Assembly (NCBI RefSeq): GCF_044068625.1
Contig: NZ_JBIPKH010000006.1
Span: 81,548 to 145,547, forward strand
DNA: 64,000 nucleotides
Source: Desulfurivibrio sp044068625
GTDB lineage: Bacteria > Desulfobacterota > Desulfobulbia > Desulfobulbales > Desulfurivibrionaceae
Direction: 5' to 3'
The notes under the pieces are model-generated. The model searched no databases and was not told the origin of the DNA. It saw only the letters and a program-made list of their open reading frames with translations. The translations under genes were made by a program, and so were the position numbers. Of this stretch, positions 27,818-36,053 are shown piece by piece; position 1 is the first letter of the stretch; each line of letters starts with the position of its first letter.

Positions 27818-29476
27818 CTACTCTCCTTCGGCGGCGATGGTCGCCTGGATATACCGGCGCAGATCATCTGGCAGTTCGTAACCGGAAAACAGGATGGCAT
27901 GGTACTCCTGGCGGGCCGCGTCCCCATCCCCGATCTTCTGGTGCAGCCGGGCCCGGGTGATCATGGTGTCCAGGTTGTCGCCGAACAGTTGGCGGTGGCG
28001 CTCCAGCAGGGCCAGGGCGCCATGGGGGCTGTCATACTCCTCGGCAAAGGCGGCGTAGCTGATCAGGGCTTCGGCGGCCGGTTGCGGCTGGCTGATGGAC
28101 TGGTCAAAGTATTTTTTGGCTTCCACCGCCCGTTGCATATTGGCCGCGGCCACGGCGGCCAGCAGGGCGGCCCGGTCGTTTTTCGCGTCATGACGCAGGG
28201 CGATGGTGGCCAGATTGAGGGCCCGGGCATTATTGCTCAGGTGCAGCAGACTGATCTTGGCCGCCCTGGTTGCCAGTTCCGAGTTTTCCGGCCACAGTTG
28301 CAGGGCCCGTTCGTAGGCGATCAGGGCCCGTTCATGTTCGCCCCGCTGCTCCAGGGCCGAGCCCTCCCGCAGCAGATCCCGGGCTTCCAGGCGCTCTTTG
28401 GGCACTTCCAGGCGCTGGCGCACGGTCAGGGCTTCCGGGGCGGCCAGGGTGCCGTCGGCCCGGATGGTCAGCTGATCGGCGGCCCTTTCCGGCCAGACAA
28501 AGGCCTTGGCCCGGGGAGAGATGACGATGGTGTTGTGGCGCTCTTCCTTGCGCAGATCCTTCAGGTTCAGCACGATATCCAGGGCGAAGTCCCAGGGGAC
28601 ATCCCGCAGGGTCAAGGTGAGTTGGCCGCTCACCGCCTCGTCCACCACGATGTTCTGGCCGCTGATCTCGCCGAAAAAGCGGAAAACGTTGTGGAGATCG
28701 CTTTTGAAAAATTCGACGTTCACCTTGTGGGCGACCTTTTCACCGAGAATCGGTGCCACCGCTGCCGCTGGGGTGGGGATACGCTTGACCGGGGCTTCGG
28801 CCTTGGGCTCCGGCTTGGCTACGGGGGGCAAGGACCGGGCTCCGGCGTGGAATTCCAGGGAGGGGATACGGGGCCGGACGGCCTCCACCACCCCCGCGTG
28901 ACGTTTCCCCCGCAGGTCGGCGATGATGGCGGCCACCGCCTCGGGTTCGGTTTCCGCTTCAATTTCCGCTTCCGCCTGGGCGGCCGCGTCGTCGGCGGCG
29001 GGCAGGATCTTTTTGGGGGCGGAGGTTTCCGCCTTTTTCCCCGCTTCGCTGGGCTGGTGACCGGAAAAGGTGACCACGATATCGTGATCCCGGCGGGTGG
29101 TGTTATACTCCGGGTCCTCAGCCAGCATGATCTCCAGCCGAACGATGGTGAGCTGCTGATCGCCAAAGCTCCGCCCCACTACCTGGCGCACCGGTCCCTG
29201 CGGCAGGCCGGCGGGGAAGATGGTCTCCTCGGGCAGGCGGGCGTCGGCAATGTCGATCACCAGTCGGGGGGGATCGAAAAGGCGGTAGGCCGTGTAGGTG
29301 GGGGGGGCGTCCCCGGAGATTTTAAGGCGCAGCTCGTCCTGATCCCCTTCCAGGGTCAAGGAGCTGATGGTGTAGGTTTCGCCGTTGGTCGTGGCTTGGG
29401 CGGAGACGCCGCCCAGCAAAGCCCCGGCCAGGACGGCGATGAGCAACGCCGGCAGCCAAAAGGGGAAACGCTTCAT
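27818..29476 (-). CDS. AMIN/secretin-N protein with TPR repeats (PilQ N-terminal-like)
   Basis: A 552-residue exported protein with a signal peptide. Residues ~35-125 form an AMIN domain (DPPRLVIDIADARLP pattern), which binds peptidoglycan in PilQ. Residues ~250-350 form a secretin N0/STN-like domain (VNVEFFKSDLHNVFRFFGE, then NIVVDEAVSGQLTLTL). The C-terminal ~180 residues are TPR helices (GEHERALIAYERALQLWP). There is no secretin channel domain. The preceding pilP stop overlaps its start by one base. It probably supplies the periplasmic half of the pore to the adjacent MshL-like secretin. Confidence 0.8.
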   Translation of the reverse strand: MKRFPFWLPALLIAVLAGALLGGVSAQATTNGETYTISSLTLEGDQDELRLKISGDAPPTYTAYRLFDPPRLVIDIADARLPEETIFPAGLPQGPVRQVVGRSFGDQQLTIVRLEIMLAEDPEYNTTRRDHDIVVTFSGHQPSEAGKKAETSAPKKILPAADDAAAQAEAEIEAETEPEAVAAIIADLRGKRHAGVVEAVRPRIPSLEFHAGARSLPPVAKPEPKAEAPVKRIPTPAAAVAPILGEKVAHKVNVEFFKSDLHNVFRFFGEISGQNIVVDEAVSGQLTLTLRDVPWDFALDIVLNLKDLRKEERHNTIVISPRAKAFVWPERAADQLTIRADGTLAAPEALTVRQRLEVPKERLEARDLLREGSALEQRGEHERALIAYERALQLWPENSELATRAAKISLLHLSNNARALNLATIALRHDAKNDRAALLAAVAAANMQRAVEAKKYFDQSISQPQPAAEALISYAAFAEEYDSPHGALALLERHRQLFGDNLDTMITRARLHQKIGDGDAARQEYHAILFSGYELPDDLRRYIQATIAAEGE

Positions 29477-30030
29477 TATTTATCCTCTCCCTCTCTCGTT
29501 AGCACCAGTTCGATGGTGCGATATTCCTGCTCTCCCGTCAGGGTGACGAGCTCCTGACGAATGATAACCCGATCGGCGGCGATCCTTTCCACCCGGCCGC
29601 TGCGACCGATGGCGCTGCCCCGCCGGATGATATGGCCGTAACCGGTGCTGTCCTCGACCATGGCCAGGGGCGCTTTGTCACTCATGACGATGGCGGTGAG
29701 GGTAAGTTGTTCGGGCTCGAAGCGGCGCAGGCCGGTTAAAACCTCCGCCTCGGGTTTGTCCGGGTCGCCGGGGGCCGGGGAGGCGGGGGGACGGATGGTG
29801 ACAAAAGGCATGAAGGGGTCGGGCCGGCCGGTCTGGCGATAGAAAAAGGGGTCGGGGCCAAGCTGCAACTCCTCCAGCAAAGAGAGGGGGGGGTGCCGGG
29901 ACGGTTCTTCCCCCGGGGCCGCCTCCAGGCTTTGGGTCAGGCCGGCCCCGGGCCAAAGGAGCAGCAGGGCTACGATCAGGGCGGTGATCCCGCCGCTTCT
30001 TTCTCTGTTAAGCGCCATATGCCGTCTCAT
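29476..30030 (-). CDS. pilP: PilP-like pilus alignment protein
   Basis: A 184-residue periplasmic/inner-membrane protein of the PilP type. It has an N-terminal hydrophobic segment, a Pro-rich linker, then RPDPFMPFV and LRRFEPEQLTLTAIVMSDKAPLAMVED, which match PilP (including the GxxIG and VxxI strands). In the family PilP links the inner-membrane PilMNO platform to the secretin. Start and stop overlap both neighbours, so translation is coupled. Confidence 0.85.
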   Translation of the reverse strand: MRRHMALNRERSGGITALIVALLLLWPGAGLTQSLEAAPGEEPSRHPPLSLLEELQLGPDPFFYRQTGRPDPFMPFVTIRPPASPAPGDPDKPEAEVLTGLRRFEPEQLTLTAIVMSDKAPLAMVEDSTGYGHIIRRGSAIGRSGRVERIAADRVIIRQELVTLTGEQEYRTIELVLTREGEDK

Positions 30031-30680
30031 CGTCTTCTGGTCGGTTGCCGGGCCTGGGGCGGCGGTTCCGGTTCCGGCTCGATAAAGCGGTAGGTCAGCA
30101 GGGTAAAGGTGGTGCTGAGGTTCATGATTCCCCCGGCCGGGCTGGGGGAACCCATGTTGAGGTTGCTGACCGTGACTACCCGCGGCAGTTTGCTGATCTG
30201 GTCCAGGAAATTCCCGACCTGGTGGTAGGGGCCGCGAACTGAAATATCAACCGGGATTTCCGCGTAGAACTCCTTGCGCACCTCGGCTTGCGGCCGGAAC
30301 AGAATGAAGTCCAGGCCGGCATCGGTGCCCAGGTTGGAGATGTTGGTCAGCAGATGGGGAATCTCCCTCTCTTCGGGGAGCAGCAGGGAAGCGATCCGGA
30401 GATGCTCCTCCACCTCGGCCATTTTCGCCTTGTGCTGGTCGAGCTGGGCGGCCACGGTCCGCAGCCCGCTTATCTCATTGTTCAAGCGGCTGATCCGGTC
30501 CCGCAGTTGGCCCATCTCTTCGGTTTTGGGCATGAAAACCAGCAGGATGAAGGCGGCCGCCGGCACCGCCCAGACCGCCGCCAAGATCAGCAGTTTATGG
30601 ACCTTGGTCAGCCTGGCGGTCCAGGTTTCCAGCAGCCCGTCCAGCTTTTTCAGCAACATTTGGGGATTAAGTTTCATCAT
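30027..30680 (-). CDS. pilO: PilO-like inner-membrane pilus platform protein
   Basis: A 217-residue bitopic protein with one membrane helix (around residues 27-48), a long coiled-coil segment (MGQLRDRISRLNNEISGLRTV) and a C-terminal ferredoxin-like domain ending in NLSTTFTLLTYRF. This is the PilO layout, forming a heterodimer with PilN. The start overlaps the pilN stop as ATGA and the stop overlaps pilP. Confidence 0.88.
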   Translation of the reverse strand: MMKLNPQMLLKKLDGLLETWTARLTKVHKLLILAAVWAVPAAAFILLVFMPKTEEMGQLRDRISRLNNEISGLRTVAAQLDQHKAKMAEVEEHLRIASLLLPEEREIPHLLTNISNLGTDAGLDFILFRPQAEVRKEFYAEIPVDISVRGPYHQVGNFLDQISKLPRVVTVSNLNMGSPSPAGGIMNLSTTFTLLTYRFIEPEPEPPPQARQPTRRR

Positions 30681-31255
30681 TGCGCTCCCTCCCCCTCCGG
30701 TGCTTCCTGGGCCGGCGGGGTGACCCTGATGGTCAGGGAGAAGGTTTTGAGCTTCTGGCCCCCGATATCGGTTTGGGCGGTGCTGGCCAGATCGACCCCG
30801 GCGAAATAGGGAGAGCGTTCCAGAGTTTGCATATACTGGGCGATGGTGGGGTTATCCAGCCCCACTCCGGCGATGGTGAGCGTGTTGCCGGCCAGGCGCA
30901 GGGAGTTGAGCCACATCCGCTGGGATGGGGTGCGGTTGCTGATCTCATCCAGCACTCGCACGGGAAGTTGCGAGTGGGTGCGCAGGGTTCTGATGGCGCT
31001 GATTTTGGTCTCCAGGGCTTCCTGTTGCCGCTGCAGGGCTGTGATCTGGCGTTGGATCGACTGGAGGGAGGCCTTCTGGCGGTCCAGCTCGACGATCTCA
31101 GCCTTGAGCCCGTTGATCTGGGCGTTGAGCGTCAGGGCGGCCATGGCCAGCAGCAGCAGCAAAACCGCCAGGGAGCCGACCAGGAAAAAAAGCTCCTGGC
31201 GCCGCCGCCGCCGTTGCTTAAGCTCTTTGATGGGTAGCAGGTTGATTTTGATCAT
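30677..31255 (-). CDS. pilN: PilN-like inner-membrane pilus platform protein
   Basis: A 192-residue protein beginning MIKINLLPIKELKQRRRRR, the classic PilN N-terminus that binds PilM. It continues with one membrane helix (~residues 22-44), a coiled coil, and a C-terminal domain containing LRLAGNTLTIAGVGLDNPT. It is encoded 9 bp after pilM. Confidence 0.93.
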   Translation of the reverse strand: MIKINLLPIKELKQRRRRRQELFFLVGSLAVLLLLLAMAALTLNAQINGLKAEIVELDRQKASLQSIQRQITALQRQQEALETKISAIRTLRTHSQLPVRVLDEISNRTPSQRMWLNSLRLAGNTLTIAGVGLDNPTIAQYMQTLERSPYFAGVDLASTAQTDIGGQKLKTFSLTIRVTPPAQEAPEGEGAQ

Positions 31256-31264
31256 GGCGGCTCC

Positions 31265-32434
31265 CTAAAACTCCACCAGTCTGGTGGCCAGGCCGGCGGC
31301 CTGGGCCATTGACGGAGCCACGGCCTGGAGATAGGCCGGGTCGATGCGCTTCTGGTCCACCAGGGCGCGGGCGAAGGGATTGAAAATGGTGGTGGGGATG
31401 TTGTTTTCCTGGCTGAAAAGCTCGGCCAGCCCGGCAATATTGGCTCCGCCGCCGCTAAGAACGATCCGCTCCACCGTTTGCTCGGGGCTGGTGGTCTGGT
31501 GAAAGTCCAGGGCCCGCTTGATCTCGGCGCTCCACTGGCGGCTGGCTTCCAGGACTATCTTTTCCACCCGCTGCCGGGCATTTTCCGGCGCCGGGGTCAG
31601 GCCCAGCTTGATCTCCTCGGCCTCCTCAAAAGAGATATCCAAAGCCCGCTGGATCTGTTCGGTGAGCTGCCGGCCCCCCAGGATCACGTCACGGGCCAGG
31701 GCCGAGGTGCCGCCGGATATTATATTGATATTCATCTTGGAAGCGCCGATATCGACCAGGGCCGCGCTTTCGTTGGGGCCGCCGGCGGCCTCGAAGGCGT
31801 TTTCCAGGGCAAAGGCGTCCACGTCCACCACCACCGTCTCCAGCCCCAGCTCTTCCAGCATGCCCAGGTAGCCGTCCACCAGCTCCTTCTTGGCCGCCAC
31901 CAGCATGATATCGGTGTGATCTTCTTCGCCGATGTTGGTGTGGAGATCCTGGCAGTCCAGGTAAACGTCGTCGATGTCGAAGGGAATATACTGTTCCGCC
32001 TCTTCGTGGAGATGTTTCTCCAGTTCTTGGCTGCTCATCACCCGCAGGTTGATCTTTTTAACGATCACCGAGTAGCCGGAGACGGAGATGGCCACCTTTT
32101 TGTTCCGGCTGCCCAGGTTGCTCAGCAGGTTGCCGATCACCTTGGCCACCGCCGCCGGCTCCACCAGGGCGCCATCTTCGATGGTGTCGGGGGGCATCAG
32201 GGCGCTGCCCAAACTTTTCAGCAGGTAGCCGGAGCCGCTGCGTTGCAACTCGCAGGCCTTCACGGCGTGGGATCCGATGTCCAGGCCCAGGGCCAGGGCC
32301 TCGCCCCGGGCCATGAACGGCAGGGAGAAGCGGCTGGTCAGGCCGCCGAGGGAGGGCAAACTGAGCTTAAGTTGCGGCATTTTGAGGGCCATTGGCGGTT
32401 TTGATTCCCTTCCCGTTTTGTCCTTTTTCCCCAT
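31265..32434 (-). CDS. pilM: PilM, actin-like pilus assembly ATPase partner
   Basis: A 389-residue cytoplasmic actin-like protein. It has a phosphate-1-like LGLDIGSHAVKACEL motif, a SVSGYSVIVKKINL stretch, LVDIGASKMNINII (phosphate-2) and VLSGGGANIAGLAELF (adenosine site). It has a longer-than-usual N-terminal extension of about 50 residues. The protein binds PilN and is the first gene of the seven-gene minus-strand cluster, read from a candidate promoter at 32497-32526. Confidence 0.93.
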   Translation of the reverse strand: MGKKDKTGRESKPPMALKMPQLKLSLPSLGGLTSRFSLPFMARGEALALGLDIGSHAVKACELQRSGSGYLLKSLGSALMPPDTIEDGALVEPAAVAKVIGNLLSNLGSRNKKVAISVSGYSVIVKKINLRVMSSQELEKHLHEEAEQYIPFDIDDVYLDCQDLHTNIGEEDHTDIMLVAAKKELVDGYLGMLEELGLETVVVDVDAFALENAFEAAGGPNESAALVDIGASKMNINIISGGTSALARDVILGGRQLTEQIQRALDISFEEAEEIKLGLTPAPENARQRVEKIVLEASRQWSAEIKRALDFHQTTSPEQTVERIVLSGGGANIAGLAELFSQENNIPTTIFNPFARALVDQKRIDPAYLQAVAPSMAQAAGLATRLVEF

Positions 32435-32496
32435 TTTCCGGTTAAAACCCGCCAGATCGGGACGATAATAACACCCCCAACCATGGCCGTTTACGT

Positions 32497-32526
32497 ATTA
32501 AGGACATAAAAGCGTAGCGATGTCAA
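32497..32526 (-). promoter_or_regulatory. candidate promoter of the pilM cluster
   Basis: On the minus strand: TTGACA (complement of 32521-32526), an 18-bp spacer, then CTTAAT (complement of 32497-32502, four of six). It is about 60 bp upstream of the pilM ATG. Confidence 0.45.
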
Positions 32527-32577
32527 GCAGAAAGCTGAATATGTCAGCCATATTGTTGTCAGTCGGCCATCGCTTGC

Positions 32578-32606
32578 TTGTCTTTTTATCAGCTTTGCGG
32601 TATATC
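32578..32606 (+). promoter_or_regulatory. candidate promoter of lepB
   Basis: TTGTCT (32578-32583), 17 bp, then TATATC (32601-32606), each matching four of six consensus bases. It lies about 60 bp before the lepB start, in the divergent gap shared with the pilus cluster. Confidence 0.4.
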
Positions 32607-32667
32607 AGCACAGGTTTAAGGAAGCCGTACCGGCGCAGCCGGCAACACCAGCAGGGGAGGAAGTGGT

Positions 32668-33303
32668 TTGGCCGAAACAACCCGGGAATCGGCGGGGAAA
32701 ACCAAATCGGTTTTTCGCGAGTATGCCGAGGCCATCATCATCGCCCTGCTCCTGGCCCTGTTTATCCGCACCTTCGTGGTCCAGGCCTTCAAGATCCCTT
32801 CCGGCTCCATGGAGCCGACCCTGCTGGTCGGCGACCATCTGCTGGTGAGCAAGTTTATTTACGGGGTCCGTAATCCCTTCAGCGGGGAGGTCTGGGTCGA
32901 GATCCGCCAGCCGGAGCGCTATGATGTGGTGGTCTTCAAGTATCCCCAGAATCCCAGCCAGGATTATATCAAGCGGGTGATCGGCCTGCCCGGCGAGATC
33001 GTGGAGATCCGTGACAAACGGGTCTATATCGACGGGGTGCCCCTCGATGACCCCAAGGCGGTTTTTTTGGACGCCGAGATTCTGCCGGCGAATCGTCAGC
33101 CCCGGGACAACTTCGGGCCGGTGACCGTGGGGCCCGGGGAGCTGTTCGTCATGGGCGATAATCGCGACAACAGCCATGACGGCCGGTTTTGGGGGATGGT
33201 GGAGAATAGCGCTTTGAAGGGCAAAGCCTTCATCCTCTACTGGTCCTGGGATCGGGACAACCACCGGGTCCGCTGGCGGCGGCTGGGCCGGGGGATTCAG
33301 TGA
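32668..33303 (+). CDS. lepB: signal peptidase I
   Basis: Inner-membrane serine protease that removes Sec and Tat signal peptides. The 211-residue product has an N-terminal membrane helix (AIIIALLLALFIRTFVV). The catalytic Ser is in IPSGSMEPTLLVGD and the Lys in DYIKRVIGLPGE, and the conserved GDNRDNSHDGRFWG box follows. I use the TTG at 32668 because GGGGAGG precedes it at proper spacing. It is followed 13 bp later by pyrB. Confidence 0.94.
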   Translation: MAETTRESAGKTKSVFREYAEAIIIALLLALFIRTFVVQAFKIPSGSMEPTLLVGDHLLVSKFIYGVRNPFSGEVWVEIRQPERYDVVVFKYPQNPSQDYIKRVIGLPGEIVEIRDKRVYIDGVPLDDPKAVFLDAEILPANRQPRDNFGPVTVGPGELFVMGDNRDNSHDGRFWGMVENSALKGKAFILYWSWDRDNHRVRWRRLGRGIQ

Positions 33304-33316
33304 ACGGGGGGATAAG

Positions 33317-34249
33317 ATGAGCAGCGGGCAGCTTTTTCCCCACAAACATATCCTGGGCCTGGCGCAGCTGGCCGCCCCCGAAATCGATTTTATTCTCCAG
33401 ACCGCCGAATCCTTCAAGGAGATCTCCCAGCGCTCGATCAAGAAGGTGCCGACCCTGCGGGGCAAGACGGTGATCAACCTCTTCTTCGAGCCCAGCACCC
33501 GTACCCGCCTCTCCTTTGAGATCGCGGCCAAGCGGATGAGCGCCGACACCTTCAATATCTCCAGTGCCGGCAGCAGCGCCGTCAAGGGCGAAACCATGGT
33601 CGATACCGCCCGCAACCTGGCGGCCATGAACCCCGACTGCATTATTATCCGCCACTCCCGCTCCGGTTCGCCGGGCCTGCTGGCCCGCCATATCGGGGCT
33701 TCGGTGATCAACGCCGGCGACGGGGCCCACGAACACCCCAGCCAGGCCCTGCTGGACCTGATGACGGTCCGGGAGCACAAAGGGGAGATCGCGGGGCTGA
33801 AGGTGGCGATCATCGGGGATATCACCCACAGCCGGGTAGCCCACTCCAACATCATCGGTTTCAGCAAGATGGGGGCCCAGGTCAGGGTGGCCGGACCCGC
33901 CACCCTGATTCCGCCGGGAATCGCCGCCATGGGCGCGATGGTCTGCCCGTCGGTACGGGAGGCGGTGCGGGATGCCGATGTGGTGATGACCCTCCGGATT
34001 CAGCAGGAGCGCCAGTTGGACCCCCTGTTGCCCTCCTTGCGCGAATACGCCATATTTTATGGGATCACCCCGGAAATTATTGAGCTGGCCAGCCCCGACG
34101 CGATCATCATGCATCCCGGTCCCATCAACCGCGGGGTGGAGTTGGACCCCGGCCTGGCCGACGGTCCCCGCTCGGTGATTCTCGATCAGGTGACCAACGG
34201 GGTGGCGGTGCGGATGGCGTTGCTCTACCTGATCATGGGTGGAGAATAG
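33317..34249 (+). CDS. pyrB: aspartate carbamoyltransferase catalytic subunit
   Basis: Condenses carbamoyl phosphate with aspartate, a committed step of pyrimidine synthesis. The 310-residue product has FEPSTRTRLSFE (carbamoyl-phosphate site), HEHPSQALLDLMT, ITHSRVAHSN and MHPGPINRGVE. It is 3 bp upstream of pyrC; this order often reflects a PyrB-PyrC complex in organisms without PyrI. No pyrI is seen here. Confidence 0.95.
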   Translation: MSSGQLFPHKHILGLAQLAAPEIDFILQTAESFKEISQRSIKKVPTLRGKTVINLFFEPSTRTRLSFEIAAKRMSADTFNISSAGSSAVKGETMVDTARNLAAMNPDCIIIRHSRSGSPGLLARHIGASVINAGDGAHEHPSQALLDLMTVREHKGEIAGLKVAIIGDITHSRVAHSNIIGFSKMGAQVRVAGPATLIPPGIAAMGAMVCPSVREAVRDADVVMTLRIQQERQLDPLLPSLREYAIFYGITPEIIELASPDAIIMHPGPINRGVELDPGLADGPRSVILDQVTNGVAVRMALLYLIMGGE

Positions 34250-34252
34250 GCG

Positions 34253-35560
34253 ATGGCAAAAGAGGTGAGGATGGAAACCCCGATCTTGATTGAGAACGCC
34301 CGGCTGCTGGACCCGGCCTCCGGCCTGGATGGGACCGGTTATCTGCTGGTCCGGGATGGTCAAATCGCCATGCTGGGAAAAGGAGCGCCCGCTGGGGCGG
34401 CCCTGCCCGCCGAGCTGGAGCGGATCGATGGCAGCGGCTGCTGGCTGACCCCTGGCCTGATCGATCTCCATGTCCATCTGCGGGAGCCCGGCGACGAACA
34501 CAAGGAGACCATCGCCAGCGGCACGGCGGCGGCGGCGGCCGGCGGCTTTACCGCCGTGGCCTGCATGCCCAACACCCGGCCGGTGAACGACAGCCCGGCG
34601 GTGACCGCCCTGATCATGGCGGCGGCGGCCCAGGCCTCCGCCCGGGTTTACCCGGTGGGGGCGATCAGTCTGGGCAGCAAGGGGGAGACCCTGGCTCCCT
34701 TTGGTGAGCTGGCCCGGGCCGGGGTCCGGGCGGTGAGTGATGACGGCTGCCCGGTGAGCAACAGCCAGTTGATGCGGCGGGCCCTGGAATATGCCGGTGA
34801 TCACGGTTTGCTGCTGATCAGCCACCCCGAGGATGAGAGTTTAAGCCGCAACGGGGCGATGAACGAGGGGGAGATCTCCACCCGCCTGGGCTTGCGGGGG
34901 ATCCCGCCGGTGGCCGAGGAGATCATGATCTACCGTGATCTGGCCCTGGCCGAATATACCGGCCGGCCGCTCCATCTCGCCCATGTTTCCACCGGCGAGG
35001 CGGTGGCCCTTATTCGCCGGGCCAAGGAGCGGGGGGTGAAGGTGACGGCGGAGACCGCCCCCCACTATTTCACCCTGACCGAAGAGGCGGTGGGGGATTA
35101 TGACACCCGGGCCAAGATGAATCCGCCCCTGCGCGGCGCCGCCGACCGGGCGGCGCTCAAGGCGGCGCTGGCCGACGGCACCCTGGATGCCATCGCCACC
35201 GACCATGCCCCCCACAGCGGCCTGGAAAAGGAGTTGGAATTTGAGCTGGCCGCCAATGGGATCATCGGCCTGGAAAGCTCTTTGCCCCTGAGCCTGGCCC
35301 TGGTCAGGGAGGGGGTGATCACGCCCCTGCGCCTGGTGGAGTTGCTCTCCACCAACCCGGCCCGGATTCTCGGGGTGCCCGGCGGCCGCCTGGCGGTGGG
35401 CGAGCCCGCCGACCTGACCCTGATCGATCCCCAGCGTAAATTTATCTTCCGGGCCGCTGATCTCAAGTCGCGGAGCCGCAACTCCCCCTTTCTGGACTGG
35501 GAGCTGGAGGGCAAGGCGATCCTCACCCTGCTGGCCGGTCGGATCACCCATCGTCAATGA
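34253..35560 (+). CDS. pyrC: dihydroorotase, class I
   Basis: Cyclises carbamoyl aspartate to dihydroorotate. The 435-residue amidohydrolase has the metal-binding DLHVHLREPG motif, ACMPNTRPVND, HLAHVSTGEAV, TAETAPHYFTLTEE and the catalytic ATDHAPHS. These indicate the class I, multifunctional-complex-type enzyme. I accept the ATG at 34253; a second ATG lies 18 bases further (34271). Confidence 0.94.
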   Translation: MAKEVRMETPILIENARLLDPASGLDGTGYLLVRDGQIAMLGKGAPAGAALPAELERIDGSGCWLTPGLIDLHVHLREPGDEHKETIASGTAAAAAGGFTAVACMPNTRPVNDSPAVTALIMAAAAQASARVYPVGAISLGSKGETLAPFGELARAGVRAVSDDGCPVSNSQLMRRALEYAGDHGLLLISHPEDESLSRNGAMNEGEISTRLGLRGIPPVAEEIMIYRDLALAEYTGRPLHLAHVSTGEAVALIRRAKERGVKVTAETAPHYFTLTEEAVGDYDTRAKMNPPLRGAADRAALKAALADGTLDAIATDHAPHSGLEKELEFELAANGIIGLESSLPLSLALVREGVITPLRLVELLSTNPARILGVPGGRLAVGEPADLTLIDPQRKFIFRAADLKSRSRNSPFLDWELEGKAILTLLAGRITHRQ

Positions 35561-35618
35561 GCTCTCGGCCGGCACCATTTACCGGTTCACCCGGTTGGTT
35601 GCTTGATTTTGTGGGGAG

Positions 35619-35975
35619 TCAGCTTTTGATGTCGAGCAGATAGCCCAGGCGCTCATTTTCGGTCTGGACGACCTTGAGATTTGCCTGGTAGTGACGGCGA
35701 CTGAGCATCAGGTTGGGTAGCTCCTCGGCCAGATCGACGTTGGATTTTTCCACCAGCTCCGGGCCGGCGGCGGTCTGCTCCTGAACCAGCGGGCCGGGGG
35801 TGGTCACCACCTCCGCCCGGGCTGCCACCCCGCCCGGCGGGGTGGTCTCGGCCAGGGTCACCCGCACCTTCTTGTAGCCGTCAGTGTTGACGTTGGCGGT
35901 GTTATGGGCCGTGGCCGCTGTTTTTTTCTGCAACGCCAGCAGGCCGGACAGCGCTGAGTGGATCCCGGAAACCAT
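35619..35975 (-). CDS. FlgC/FlgB-like flagellar rod-domain protein (orphan)
   Basis: A 118-residue protein with the two halves of a flagellar basal-body rod protein. The N-terminal SGIHSALSGLLALQKKTAATAHNTANVNTDGYKK matches the Flg_bb_rod signature, and the C-terminal SNVDLAEELPNLMLSRRHYQANLKVVQ matches the rod C-terminal domain. No other flagellar genes are nearby, so it is an orphan. The ATG at 35975 has GGAGG five bases upstream; an adjacent GTG at 35978 is an alternative. Confidence 0.75.
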   Translation of the reverse strand: MVSGIHSALSGLLALQKKTAATAHNTANVNTDGYKKVRVTLAETTPPGGVAARAEVVTTPGPLVQEQTAAGPELVEKSNVDLAEELPNLMLSRRHYQANLKVVQTENERLGYLLDIKS

Positions 35976-36053
35976 CACGACCTCCCTTTGTTCAGTTCAA
36001 ACCGCACGAGTGTATTATAACCACAAAAAGCGGTAAATCACCCATTTTTTAAC

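Noticed and set aside
25989..29557. Long plus-strand frames opposite mshL and the AMIN/TPR gene.
   Set aside because: Composition matches antisense translation; the minus-strand proteins have clear domains and overlaps.
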